Notes under the pieces: generated by a model | The model's input: only the letters and a program-made list of their open reading frames with translations | What the model was told of the DNA's origin: nothing | Database searches by the model: none | Program-made: the position numbers and the translations under genes | NCBI RefSeq assembly: GCF_009805705.1 | Contig: NZ_VSMB01000006.1 | Location: forward strand, 155,338 to 219,337 | Length of the DNA stretch: 64,000 nucleotides | Direction of reading: 5' to 3' | Source: Ruania rhizosphaerae | Lineage (GTDB): Bacteria; Actinomycetota; Actinomycetes; Actinomycetales; Beutenbergiaceae | Shown here: positions 28,762 to 37,403 of the stretch, one piece after another | Layout of the letters: each line of letters opens with the position of its first letter | Position numbering within the stretch: the stretch's first letter is position 1

Positions 28762-29964
28762 TCACGAAATCTCCTTGAGCCGGTCGGCAATCTTCTCCGG
28801 GGTGGTGTCGCTGATCCAGGCTCCCATTCCGGACTCCGACCCCGCCAGGAACTTCAGCTTTCCGGGCGCGCGGCGGATCGAGAACAGCTGCAGGTGCAGG
28901 CGCAGATCGTCCCGGCCGTGGACCACGGGAGCCTGATGCCAGCCGGAGATGTAGGGCAGCGGCATCGGCGTGCCGTCGGCGTCGACGAAGAACTGGTCCA
29001 ACCGGCGCAGCAGGTTCAGGTATAGCTCGGCGAAGTCGGTGCGTTCGGCGTCGGTGGTGGCGGGCAGGTCCGGTACGTCCCGGCGCGGTGCCACGTGCAC
29101 TTCGACCGGCCAGCGCGCCGCCGCCGGAACGTAGGCGACCCAGTGCTCGGACTCGCCGACGATCCGCCGTCCCGAAGCCAGCTCGCCCTCGAGCACGTCC
29201 TTGAGGAGGTTGCGCCCCGTGCGCTGGCGGTGCGCGACGGCCTGGTGCAGCATCGTCTGGGTCTTCGGGGTGAGGAACGGGTAGGCGTAGATCTGCCCGT
29301 GCGGGTGGTGCAGCGTGACGCCGATCTCCGCGCCGCGGTTCTCGAAGCAGTACACCTGCTGCACGCCATCGATCGCGTGCAGTGCCGCAGTCCGGTCCGC
29401 CCACGCCTCCACGATGGTGCGCATCCTCGTGGGACTGACTGAGCTCAGCGAGGCGTCGGCGTCCGGGGAGAAGCAGATCACCTCACACCGCCCGACGGCG
29501 GGGCGCACCGGGTACAGATCGTTGCCATCGAGGCGGGTGGTCTCGTCCGGTTCGCCGGGGACCCGCATCAGTGACGGGAAGCGGTTCTCGAAGACGACGA
29601 CGTCATAGTCGGTGGCAGGGATCTCACCGTCGGTGTAGTCGGCGCCGGGCTTGGCCGGGGCGAGCGGATTGGTGTCCGGCCCGGGTAGGAACGTGCGATT
29701 CATCCGGTGCGAGGCCATCGGGATCCACTCGCCGGTGAGCACGTCGTAGCGCATCTGCGGGCCGGTGACGGGCTGCGTCGATCCGTCCGGTCCCTCGATC
29801 GGGGCGAACCTGTCCGGCAACGGGCGCGGATCGTCCAGGCGGCGGGTGTGCTCGCCCGAGACGTACGGCTCGGAATCGTCGTAGTAGAAAAACTCACGAC
29901 CGTCGGCCAAGGTGGTGGGTGTGCGGCGCACGCGCGTGGTGCTGAGGTCCGGGAGTCCAGTCAC
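28762..29964 (-). CDS. galT: Galactose-1-phosphate uridylyltransferase
   Basis: It exchanges UMP between UDP-glucose and galactose-1-phosphate. The active-site HPHGQ (with the nucleophilic His, about residue 220) lies in the usual context of FENRGAEIGVTLHHPHGQIYAYPF. ENRFPSL, a metal or uridine-binding area, and the C-terminal LHLQLFSIRRAPGKLKFLAG follow the actinobacterial pattern. It is 400 residues long. GTG start; a repeat-rich candidate operator lies directly upstream. Confidence 0.96.
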   Translation of the reverse strand: MTGLPDLSTTRVRRTPTTLADGREFFYYDDSEPYVSGEHTRRLDDPRPLPDRFAPIEGPDGSTQPVTGPQMRYDVLTGEWIPMASHRMNRTFLPGPDTNPLAPAKPGADYTDGEIPATDYDVVVFENRFPSLMRVPGEPDETTRLDGNDLYPVRPAVGRCEVICFSPDADASLSSVSPTRMRTIVEAWADRTAALHAIDGVQQVYCFENRGAEIGVTLHHPHGQIYAYPFLTPKTQTMLHQAVAHRQRTGRNLLKDVLEGELASGRRIVGESEHWVAYVPAAARWPVEVHVAPRRDVPDLPATTDAERTDFAELYLNLLRRLDQFFVDADGTPMPLPYISGWHQAPVVHGRDDLRLHLQLFSIRRAPGKLKFLAGSESGMGAWISDTTPEKIADRLKEIS

Positions 29965-29974
29965 ACCACCAGTG

Positions 29975-30011
29975 TGTCACAAGTTCGCACTAGTTCGCAC
30001 ACAATGTGACA
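29975..30011. promoter_or_regulatory. Candidate operator upstream of galT
   Basis: TGTCACA (29975-29981) and TGTGACA (30005-30011) form an inverted repeat enclosing two direct decamers AAGTTCGCAC and TAGTTCGCAC. Direct plus inverted arrangements of this kind are seen at DeoR/GlpR-type operators. It starts eleven bases upstream of the galT GTG. No regulator gene is adjacent. Confidence 0.5.
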
Positions 30012-30095
30012 TGGCGGTAGGAGGGGATCAGTGGTCAGCGAGGTCGTGCACAATACGACGATGAGGTTCCGGCCGAGTCCCCGACGGAGCGTGCG

Positions 30096-30731
30096 ATGAC
30101 GCACGGCCAGTCGACGACGATACGCGCGAGCGACCCTGTTGCGTCCGAGACGGCAGCGACGAGCGCTCCCGACCCGACCGTGCCTCCACCGCCGGTCGGG
30201 GTCCCCGTCCCACCCGGCCATGTGCGCATCGGCGTCGCCATCCCTGTGCCGGAGCCGTATGCCGCCAGCCTCACCAGGGCGAGGTTGCGTGCCGACGACC
30301 CGCTGGCTCGTTCGATTCCCCCGCACATCACGCTGCTGCCTCCCACCGACATCCCGGAGGACGCAATCGCCGACGTACAGGCCCACCTCGCGCGGATCGC
30401 CACCGATCAGCGGCCCTTCGTGGTCGAACTCAACGGCACTGACACCTTCCGGCCGGTCTCGCCGGTCGTGTTCGTTCAGCTCAGCACCGGAACCGATGCC
30501 TGCGCCGCGTTGCAAGAGGCGGTCAACGACGGGCCGCTGGCACAGCGGCTCCGCTTCCCGTTCCACCCGCACGTCACCCTGGCCCATGCCGTGGACGAGT
30601 CCGCCCTGGACGAGGCGGCCGACACCATGGCCGAGTTCGACGCGGTCTTTCCTGTGGCGCACTTCTGTCTCTACGAGCATGGCGAAGACGGCGTCTGGCG
30701 CGACGTGTGCACCTACGCCCTGACCTCCTGA
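30096..30731 (+). CDS. 2H phosphoesterase (2'-5' RNA ligase family)
   Basis: Both H-x-T motifs that define the 2H superfamily are present: PPHITLLPP (about residue 77) and HPHVTLAHA (about 168). The core fold begins near residue 45 after a Pro/Ala/Thr-rich N-terminus. These enzymes hydrolyse 2',3'-cyclic or 2'-5' phosphodiester bonds in RNA or nucleotides. The substrate is unknown. It precedes a YihY gene. Confidence 0.88.
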   Translation: MTHGQSTTIRASDPVASETAATSAPDPTVPPPPVGVPVPPGHVRIGVAIPVPEPYAASLTRARLRADDPLARSIPPHITLLPPTDIPEDAIADVQAHLARIATDQRPFVVELNGTDTFRPVSPVVFVQLSTGTDACAALQEAVNDGPLAQRLRFPFHPHVTLAHAVDESALDEAADTMAEFDAVFPVAHFCLYEHGEDGVWRDVCTYALTS

Positions 30732-30871
30732 CGGCGTTCGGGGCACATTCCGGACGACACCGACGGGAACATGCCACGCGGGCCGCGCAGAGCACTCGAT
30801 GGCGGTGTACCGGTCAGTTCCATTCCTGACAGGTAGATGCATCGTCGGCCCGGTTTCGACATGCTGGACCC

Positions 30872-31951
30872 ATGGCAGGCACGAACACCGGACTGGCAGG
30901 CTTCATCGACTGGCTGAAGAAGACCCGCGTGATGCGGGCGCTCTCGAGATACGGGGCAGCCAACGGCAACCTCCTCGCGGGCGGGATCGCGTTCGCCGGG
31001 TTGTTCTCGGTGTTCGGTGCCCTCACCATCGCCTACACCGCGTTCATGAAAGTGCTGGGCGGGAACGAGGAGCTGCGTCAGCAGGTGATCGACGCTGCGG
31101 CCGAGTCGCTACCCGGACTGATTGAGACCGAGGAATTCGACAGAGGCCTGATCGACCCCGCCAGCCTCGAGTTCGACACCGGCACCGGGATCGCCGGGAT
31201 CGTCGCCACCCTTGTCCTGATCAACATGGCCTTCCGCGTGCCCGCTGCGCTCCGGTCCTCGATTCGCACCATGTTCGGTCTCGTCTCCCCGCCCGAGCAT
31301 CCGGTGCTCGGCAAACTGCGCGATGTGCTCGGGTTCGTGGGGCTGGTGCTCTCGGTGATCCTCACCTCCGCCATGGGCATCGCCGCCGGAGCGGCCGGTG
31401 AGTGGCTGCTCTCGCTCGCCGGCTGGGAGAGCACCAGCGCCGGGCAGTGGCTGCTGCGCATCTTCGGGCTGGTGATCGTGCTGCTCGTGGACTGGGCCGT
31501 GTTCATGTGGGTCTTCCGCACCCTGGCCGGAGTGAGGCCCCCGAGGCACGACCTCGTGCTCGGGGCTCTGCTCGCCGCGATCGGTGCCGGTGCGCTGCGC
31601 TACCTCGGCACCTCCGTGGTCGGGGGCAACCTCAGCGAGAACCCGATCTTCGCCTCCGCGGCCGTGCTCGGCACCCTGCTGCTGTGGATCAACCTGGTGG
31701 TGCGAGTCACGTTGATCGTGGCGGCGTGGACCGCGAACGCGCCCGCCCACCCCGAGGTGGCGGACGAGATGATCACCCACTTCGACGAGACGCCGAACTA
31801 CGTCACGCTCAGCGATCCCAGGACCCTCGAGTGGCAGCACGACCCGGTCACCGGGCGGGTGCAGCCCGAGTTCCCGCCACCGCCGGAGCCCTACTGGGGC
31901 GGCCTGATCGGCTGGGTCGGGCGCAAGATCAGCGGCGCGCGGCGGGCCTGA
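30872..31951 (+). CDS. YihY/BrkB family inner-membrane protein
   Basis: The 359-residue protein has the family opening YGAANGNLLAGGIAFAGLFSVF, six predicted helices, and the long polar loop after helix two (ETEEFDRGLIDPASLEF). The C-terminal ~65 residues are cytoplasmic and polar. The E. coli relative was once called RNase BN, which was later assigned elsewhere; the family may be a transporter. No catalytic motif is visible. Confidence 0.88.
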   Translation: MAGTNTGLAGFIDWLKKTRVMRALSRYGAANGNLLAGGIAFAGLFSVFGALTIAYTAFMKVLGGNEELRQQVIDAAAESLPGLIETEEFDRGLIDPASLEFDTGTGIAGIVATLVLINMAFRVPAALRSSIRTMFGLVSPPEHPVLGKLRDVLGFVGLVLSVILTSAMGIAAGAAGEWLLSLAGWESTSAGQWLLRIFGLVIVLLVDWAVFMWVFRTLAGVRPPRHDLVLGALLAAIGAGALRYLGTSVVGGNLSENPIFASAAVLGTLLLWINLVVRVTLIVAAWTANAPAHPEVADEMITHFDETPNYVTLSDPRTLEWQHDPVTGRVQPEFPPPPEPYWGGLIGWVGRKISGARRA

Positions 31952-31979
31952 GCGTTCGGGCGCGTACGGGTGGGTACGG

Positions 31980-32040
31980 AATCGACGGCCGTGACCGGTG
32001 CCGTGCCACATGAGGCACGGTGTGGCTGAGGATCGTCAGT
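31980..32040. repeat. Palindrome, family C copy 2
   Basis: CCGTGCCACATGAGGCACGG is the inner hairpin. It is flanked by CGACGGCC on the left and GGCTGAGGATCGTC on the right, matching the layout of the element at 10674 (GTGCCAGATGTGGCAC, GGCTGAGAGCCGTC). The outer stem is more eroded here. It lies between the YihY gene and the manC promoter. Confidence 0.6.
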
Positions 32041-32054
32041 TCGGTACGGGTGGA

Positions 32055-32060
32055 TAGGCT
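32055..32060 (+). promoter_or_regulatory. -10 box of a leaderless manC promoter
   Basis: TAGGCT ends six bases before the ATG at 32067. Confidence 0.55.
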
Positions 32061-32066
32061 CGGCCG

Positions 32067-33155
32067 ATGACGCAGTCCTTTCATGCCATCGTGCCTGCCG
32101 GGGGAGCAGGGACCCGCCTGTGGCCGCTCTCGCGGCAAGGGAACCCGAAGTTTCTCCACGATCTCACCGGCACGGGCCGCACCCTGATCCAAGGCACCCT
32201 GGACCGGCTCGCCCCCCTCAGCGACAGCGTGCTCGTGGTCACCGGCGAGCCTCACGTCGACGCGGTCGCCGACCAGCTGCCCGAGCTCCCCGCCGAGAAC
32301 GTCCTCGTCGAACCCTCCCCGCGGGACTCCATGGCTGCGATCGGGCTGGCTGCCGCTGTGCTGACCAGGCGCCATCCCGGCACCGACGTGATCCTCGGTT
32401 CCTTCGCCGCCGACCACGTCATCACCGATCACGCCGCCTTTGCCGCCGCCGTACGCACTGCCGTGGCCACCGCTGCCGAGGACTATGTGGTCACTATCGG
32501 CATCAGGGCCACGGAGCCGTCTACCGCGTTCGGCTACATCCATGTCGGCGATCCGATTGCCACCGGTGCCCACCAGGTGCTCGGCTTCACTGAGAAGCCC
32601 GACGCGGAGACCGCCGCCGGGTATCTCGCCACCGGTGCCTACCGGTGGAACGCGGGGATGTTCGTGGTGCGGGCGCGCGTGCTGCTCGACCATCTCGCCC
32701 GGCTCCAACCAACCCTCGCAGCCGGGCTGGAGGAGATCGCGGCTGCATGGGACACCGCGGACCGCGACGCCGTCCTCACCCGGCTCTGGCCCACTCTGAC
32801 GAAGATCGCCATCGACCATGCGATCGCCGAACCTGTGGCCGCGGCCGGGGGAGTGGCCGTGGTGCCGGGCGAGTTCGACTGGGATGACGTCGGCGACTGG
32901 CGCTCCCTCGGACGGCTGCTGACCACCGGGGCCGATGGTGTGCGCACGCTCGGTGACCCGCAGGACGTGCTCTCCCTCGATTCGCCAGGATCGGTCGTGG
33001 CTCCCACCCCCGGACGGCGCGTGGTGCTCCTCGGGGTGCCGGACGCCGTCGTGGTGGACACCCCGGACGCCCTGTTGGTGACGACCCGCGACCAGGCACA
33101 GCGGGTCAAAGACGTGGTCGACCGGCTCGCCTCCGAGGGTGGAAGCCTCATCTGA
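32067..33155 (+). CDS. manC: Mannose-1-phosphate guanylyltransferase
   Basis: It makes GDP-mannose from mannose-1-phosphate and GTP for mannosylated glycans. The nucleotidyltransferase signature PAGGAGTRLWPLSR and FLHDLTG.G.TLIQ open the protein. PSPRDSMAAIGLAA, FAADHVI, FGYI, FTEKPD and the NAGMFVVRA segment follow. FDWDDVGDWRSL near residue 275 is typical of the family. The 362 residues cover the GT-A domain and beta-helix without a phosphomannose isomerase domain. The phosphohexomutase at 59625 could supply the substrate. Confidence 0.94.
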   Translation: MTQSFHAIVPAGGAGTRLWPLSRQGNPKFLHDLTGTGRTLIQGTLDRLAPLSDSVLVVTGEPHVDAVADQLPELPAENVLVEPSPRDSMAAIGLAAAVLTRRHPGTDVILGSFAADHVITDHAAFAAAVRTAVATAAEDYVVTIGIRATEPSTAFGYIHVGDPIATGAHQVLGFTEKPDAETAAGYLATGAYRWNAGMFVVRARVLLDHLARLQPTLAAGLEEIAAAWDTADRDAVLTRLWPTLTKIAIDHAIAEPVAAAGGVAVVPGEFDWDDVGDWRSLGRLLTTGADGVRTLGDPQDVLSLDSPGSVVAPTPGRRVVLLGVPDAVVVDTPDALLVTTRDQAQRVKDVVDRLASEGGSLI

Positions 33156-33216
33156 TCGCCGACGGCGCAGGTCACCGCTGCGGGCCCGGCGCCCGGCGCG
33201 GTGGTCACCTCGCAGG

Positions 33217-33222
33217 TACCCT
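33217..33222 (+). promoter_or_regulatory. -10 box of a leaderless amidohydrolase promoter
   Basis: TACCCT ends seven bases before GTG 33230. Confidence 0.45.
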
Positions 33223-33229
33223 CAGGCAG

Positions 33230-34480
33230 GTGCACACCAACACCCGCCGGCTCGCCACGATCCTCGACGACCTCGCCCATGAGCTGATCGCGTTCCGCCG
33301 AGACGTGCACGCCCACCCCGAGCTTGCTCGCACCGAGAAGCGCACCAGCGACCGGCTCGCCGAACGGTTCGAGCTGGCGGGACTACACGTGCACCGGTTC
33401 ACCCCGACCGGGCTCGCCGTCGATATCGACCCACCTGGGACCAGCGCGGGACCAGCATCCCGCCGCCATCGCCGCGTGGCGCTGCGGGCCGATCTGGACG
33501 CCCTCCCGGTGCAGGAGGCGACGGGCCTGGAGTTTGCGTCGACGGTCCGCGGGGTGAGCCACGCGTGCGGGCACGACGTGCACACCTCCGTGGTGCTCGG
33601 CGCGGGCCTGGCTCTCGCCCGGCTCGCCGAGGAAGAGGGGCTCCCCTCCGGTGTGCGGTTGCTGTTCCAGCCGGCCGAAGAACTGCAGCCGGGCGGTGCG
33701 CTGGATCTGCTCAAGGCCGGGGCACTCGAAGGCGTCGACCGGATCTTCGCCATCCACTGCGACCCGAAGCTGGACGTGGGGCATGTGGGCACGCGGATCG
33801 GTCCGATCACGTCCGCCTCCGACACGGTTTCGGTCACTGTCACCTCCTCCGGCGGGCACACCTCGCGCCCGCACCTGACCTCCGACGTCGTCTACGCCCT
33901 CGGGCTGGTGGCCACCACCACCCCGGCAGTGCTGGGCCGGCGCCTGGATCCGCGGGCCGGGGTCAATCTCACCTGGGGCGCGATCAAGGCGGGTACGGCA
34001 TCGAATGCGATCCCGACCACCGGCACCATCTCGGGGACGCTGCGCTGTCTCGACGTGCGCGCCTGGGATCAGGCCGAGCACCTGCTGCGGGAGGTGGTCG
34101 AGCAGATTGTCGCCCCGACCGGGGTGGAGGTGGACGTGCAGATCGTGCGCGGCGTGCCGCCGGTGGACAACGACGGCGAGAGCGTGCGGCTGATGGAGGA
34201 CGCGGCCGAGGCGATCCTCGGCGAGGACGCGGTGCAGCTCACGGAGCAGTCGCTCGGCGGTGAGGACTTCGGCTGGTACCTCACCCACACCCGGGGGGCG
34301 ATGGCGCGGCTGGGGACCCGCACCCCTGGCGGACGCAGCTACGACCTGCATCAGCCTGAGCTGATCGTGGACGAGCGAGCGATCGGCGTCGGGGCGAGGT
34401 TCCTGGCACAGGTCGCCCTGGACGCAGGCCGTCGATTGCACGAGGATCATGGCGCTACCAGCGAAGTACCAGTTCGATAA
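33230..34480 (+). CDS. M20 family metallo-amidohydrolase
   Basis: The 416-residue protein has the M20D pattern: RRDVHAHPEL, RADLDALPV, SHACGHDVHTSVVLG, FQPAEELQPGGA, and C-terminal SLGGEDFGWYL. The Cys in HACGHD and the His/Glu residues bind the two metals. Members hydrolyse N-acyl amino acids or related amides such as hippurate and indole-acetyl conjugates. The exact substrate cannot be read from the sequence. The nucleoside transporter operon begins 114 bases downstream. Confidence 0.9.
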   Translation: MHTNTRRLATILDDLAHELIAFRRDVHAHPELARTEKRTSDRLAERFELAGLHVHRFTPTGLAVDIDPPGTSAGPASRRHRRVALRADLDALPVQEATGLEFASTVRGVSHACGHDVHTSVVLGAGLALARLAEEEGLPSGVRLLFQPAEELQPGGALDLLKAGALEGVDRIFAIHCDPKLDVGHVGTRIGPITSASDTVSVTVTSSGGHTSRPHLTSDVVYALGLVATTTPAVLGRRLDPRAGVNLTWGAIKAGTASNAIPTTGTISGTLRCLDVRAWDQAEHLLREVVEQIVAPTGVEVDVQIVRGVPPVDNDGESVRLMEDAAEAILGEDAVQLTEQSLGGEDFGWYLTHTRGAMARLGTRTPGGRSYDLHQPELIVDERAIGVGARFLAQVALDAGRRLHEDHGATSEVPVR

Positions 34481-34536
34481 CAACTGCCTCTGGTATCTCA
34501 GCATGTAACACAGCGGTCGGTGTGCCGGGCTATGGT
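34467..34536 (+). promoter_or_regulatory. bmpA promoter region with nested dyad
   Basis: TATGGT at 34531-34536 is a candidate -10, giving a leader of about 50 bases. CAGTT (34470-34474) and AACTG (34482-34486), with outer TACCAG and CTGGTA, form a nested dyad overlapping the end of the preceding gene. It could be an operator or a weak terminator. Confidence 0.35.
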
Positions 34537-34593
34537 CACAGACAGCCGCTCGGACGGACCGATGCCGAGCCGTCTCTCACAAGGAGTAGCGAC

Positions 34594-35712
34594 GTGAAGA
34601 AGACCCTTCCCGCAGCCCTGGTGGCTGCAGCAGCCCTGACCCTCGCCGCCTGTGGCGCCGCGCCCGAGGAGGAGCCCGAGGCCACCGGTGAGGAGACCAC
34701 CGCGGGGGAGGAGACCGGTGGCGAGAGCACCGACTTCACCGCATGTCTGATCTCTGATGAGGGCGGCTGGGACGACGCTTCCTTCAACGAGTCGGCGTTC
34801 AACGGCCTCACTCAGGCCGAAGCCGATCTCGGGATCGAGGTCCGCGATGCCGAGTCCACCGACCCGGGCCAGTACGCCGCCAATGCCGACGCGATGGTGC
34901 AGGCCGGATGCTCGCTGACGGTCGGCGTAGGCTTCGCCCTCGAAGACACCATCCAGGAAGTTGCCGAAGCGAACCCGGACCTCAACTTCGCCCTCGTCGA
35001 CTCCGCGTTCTCGGACGCCGAGTTCAACCCCGTCGAGCTGGACAACGCCAAGCCACTGCTGTTCAACACCCAGGAGGCCGCGTTCCTGGCCGGCTACCTC
35101 GCTGCCGGGATGACCGAGACCGGCACCGTGGCCACCTACGGCGGCCAGCCGTTCCCCTCGGTGACGATCTTCATGGACGGCTTCGTCGACGGCGTCGCCG
35201 CCTACAACGAGGCGAACGGCACCGACGTCCAGGCGCTGGGCTGGGACAAGGAGGCCCAGAACGGGTCGATGACCGGTGACTTCACGAACACCGAGAACGG
35301 CTACAACACCACGCAGCAGTTCATCGCCGACGGCGCCGACATCATCCTCCCGGTGGCCGGTCCCGTGGGATCTGGATCGCTGCGTGCCGCCGCTGAGCAC
35401 GAGGGCGTCTCGGTGATCTGGGTCGACTCGGACGGGTACGAGCAGCCGGCGAACGCCGACTACCAGCAGCTCATCCTCACCTCAGTGCTCAAGCAGATCC
35501 AGACTGCTGTCTACGACACCATCGACGCCTCGGTGGGCGGCGAGTTCTCGGCCGAGCCGTACGTGGGCACCCTGGAGAACGGTGGTGTGGGCCTGGCCCC
35601 GTTCCACGACTTCGAGGATGCAGTGCCGGCGGAGCTGCAGGCCGAGATCGAGGACCTGCAGGCGCAGATCATCGCCGGTGAGCTCGAGGTCACCTCGCCC
35701 AGCGCCAACTGA
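34594..35712 (+). CDS. BMP family nucleoside-binding lipoprotein of an ABC transporter
   Basis: A lipoprotein signal peptide ends in LTLAAC, so Cys19 or so would be lipidated and the protein anchored outside the membrane. After an acidic linker comes the periplasmic-binding fold of the BMP/PnrA family (DFTACLISDEGGWDDASFNESAF, GVGFALEDTIQEVA, LFNTQEAAFLAGYLAAGM). Relatives bind purine or pyrimidine nucleosides. GTG 34594 is set by AAGGAG seven bases upstream. It heads the nucleoside uptake and salvage cluster. Confidence 0.93.
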   Translation: MKKTLPAALVAAAALTLAACGAAPEEEPEATGEETTAGEETGGESTDFTACLISDEGGWDDASFNESAFNGLTQAEADLGIEVRDAESTDPGQYAANADAMVQAGCSLTVGVGFALEDTIQEVAEANPDLNFALVDSAFSDAEFNPVELDNAKPLLFNTQEAAFLAGYLAAGMTETGTVATYGGQPFPSVTIFMDGFVDGVAAYNEANGTDVQALGWDKEAQNGSMTGDFTNTENGYNTTQQFIADGADIILPVAGPVGSGSLRAAAEHEGVSVIWVDSDGYEQPANADYQQLILTSVLKQIQTAVYDTIDASVGGEFSAEPYVGTLENGGVGLAPFHDFEDAVPAELQAEIEDLQAQIIAGELEVTSPSAN

Positions 35713-35730
35713 TCGAATGACAGTGACGCG

Positions 35731-35758
35731 TGGCCCGGGTGCGAGAGCACCCGGGCCA
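35731..35758 (+). terminator. Strong hairpin between bmpA and the transporter ATPase gene
   Basis: TGGCCCGGGTGC (35731-35742) pairs perfectly with 35747-35758 around the loop GAGA. It probably protects the bmpA message or attenuates read-through, so that the binding protein is made in excess of the membrane parts. TAGAGT at 35785-35790 may restart transcription. Confidence 0.65.
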
Positions 35759-35834
35759 GGCGTGTCTGCGGTGACGATGCGGGCTAGAGTGCGGCGAGAC
35801 GGCACCGGCGCCGCAGGAGACAGGAAGGGACGAG

Positions 35835-37403
35835 ATGACGCTCGAGCTTCGCGGGATCACCAAGCGTTTCGGCTCTCTCGTGGCCAACGACCGGATCGAT
35901 CTCACCTTCGAACCGGGCCGCATCCACGCACTCCTCGGGGAGAACGGCGCCGGTAAGTCCACGATGATGAACGTCCTCTACGGGCTGTACACCCCGGACG
36001 AGGGCCAGATCCTCATCGACGGCGAACCCGTGACCTTCCACGGACCCGGAGACGCCATGGCCGCCGGGATCGGCATGGTGCACCAGCACTTCATGCTGAT
36101 CCCCGTCTTCACCGTCGCCGAGAACGTCGTGCTCGGGCACGAACCCACGGGACCGTTGGGCATCATCGGCCTGGAGCAGGCACGCACCCTGGTGCGGGAG
36201 ATCTCGGCCCGGTTCGGTTTCGACGTGGACCCGGATGCGAAGATCGAAGATCTGCCGGTCGGGGTGCAGCAGCGGGTGGAGATCATCAAGGCGCTCTCCC
36301 GGGACGCGAAGGTGCTGATCCTGGACGAGCCGACGGCGGTGCTCACCCCGCAGGAGACCGACGAGCTGATCGAGATCATGCGTCAGCTGCGGGACTCCGG
36401 CACGGCCATCGTGTTCATCACGCACAAGCTGCGGGAGGTGCGCGCCGTCGCCGACGAGATCACTGTGATCCGGCGAGGGAAGGTTGTTGGTACGGCCTCG
36501 CCGACCGACTCCCAGGCCGAGCTCGCGTCACTGATGGTGGGCCGGGATGTCTCGCTCGGTGTCGAGAAGGGTCCAGCCGAGCCGAACGAGCAGGCTCTGG
36601 AGGTTGCCGGTCTCAGCGTCCTGGACGCTGTGGGTTCGCCCGTGGTGCGGGACGTGTCGTTCACTATCCGGGGCGGTGAGGTGCTCGCCGTGGCCGGTGT
36701 GCAGGGCAACGGGCAGTCCGAGCTCGCTGAGGTGCTCCTCGGGCTACGTAAGGCCACCGCAGGCTCGATCACCCTGGACGGGACCGAGCTGCTGGGCAAG
36801 AGTGTGGATCAGGTGCTGCGCGCGGGTGTGGGATTCGTACCCGAGGACCGCAGCAAGGACGGACTCATCTCCTCGTTCTCGATCATCGAGAACTTCGTGC
36901 TGGACCAGTACGCCCAAGAGCCCTACGCGAAGGGTCCGGCGATGCAGTTGGGCGTCGGGCGGCAGAAGACAGCCGAGGCTGTTGAGGCCTTCGATGTCCG
37001 CACCACCTCGATCGACGATCCGGTCAGCACGCTCTCGGGCGGGAATCAGCAGAAGGTCGTCCTCGCCCGGGAGATGTCCCGCCCGCTGCGGCTGTTCGTC
37101 GCCTCCCAACCCACCCGCGGCCTCGATGTGGGATCGATCGAGTTCGTCCACCAGCGCATCATTGCCGAGCGCGACGCAGGAACCCCGGTGCTCATCGTGT
37201 CCACGGAGCTCGATGAAGTGCTCTCCATCGCCGACCGGATCGCCGTGATGTACCGCGGGTCGATCGTCGGCATCGTCGAGGCCGGCACCGATCGCGACGT
37301 GCTCGGATTGATGATGGCGGGCGTGCCACCCGAGGAGGCACGGCAGGAGGCCGTGGAGCACCCGACGGCGATGCACGAGGTCGAGGGCGAGGAACCGAGT
37401 TGA
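35835..37403 (+). CDS. Nucleoside ABC transporter ATP-binding protein (two fused NBDs)
   Basis: The 522-residue protein has two ATPase domains. The first has Walker A GENGAGKST and Walker B LILDEPTAVL, but a signature LPVGVQQR that departs from LSGGQ. The second has a degenerate P-loop GVQGNGQSE, a good signature LSGGNQQK and a Walker B region with SQPTRGLD in place of DEP. This asymmetric pattern is typical of sugar/nucleoside importers (RbsA, NupA/YufO). GGAAGGG sits five bases before the ATG. The next gene overlaps the stop. Confidence 0.94.
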   Translation: MTLELRGITKRFGSLVANDRIDLTFEPGRIHALLGENGAGKSTMMNVLYGLYTPDEGQILIDGEPVTFHGPGDAMAAGIGMVHQHFMLIPVFTVAENVVLGHEPTGPLGIIGLEQARTLVREISARFGFDVDPDAKIEDLPVGVQQRVEIIKALSRDAKVLILDEPTAVLTPQETDELIEIMRQLRDSGTAIVFITHKLREVRAVADEITVIRRGKVVGTASPTDSQAELASLMVGRDVSLGVEKGPAEPNEQALEVAGLSVLDAVGSPVVRDVSFTIRGGEVLAVAGVQGNGQSELAEVLLGLRKATAGSITLDGTELLGKSVDQVLRAGVGFVPEDRSKDGLISSFSIIENFVLDQYAQEPYAKGPAMQLGVGRQKTAEAVEAFDVRTTSIDDPVSTLSGGNQQKVVLAREMSRPLRLFVASQPTRGLDVGSIEFVHQRIIAERDAGTPVLIVSTELDEVLSIADRIAVMYRGSIVGIVEAGTDRDVLGLMMAGVPPEEARQEAVEHPTAMHEVEGEEPS

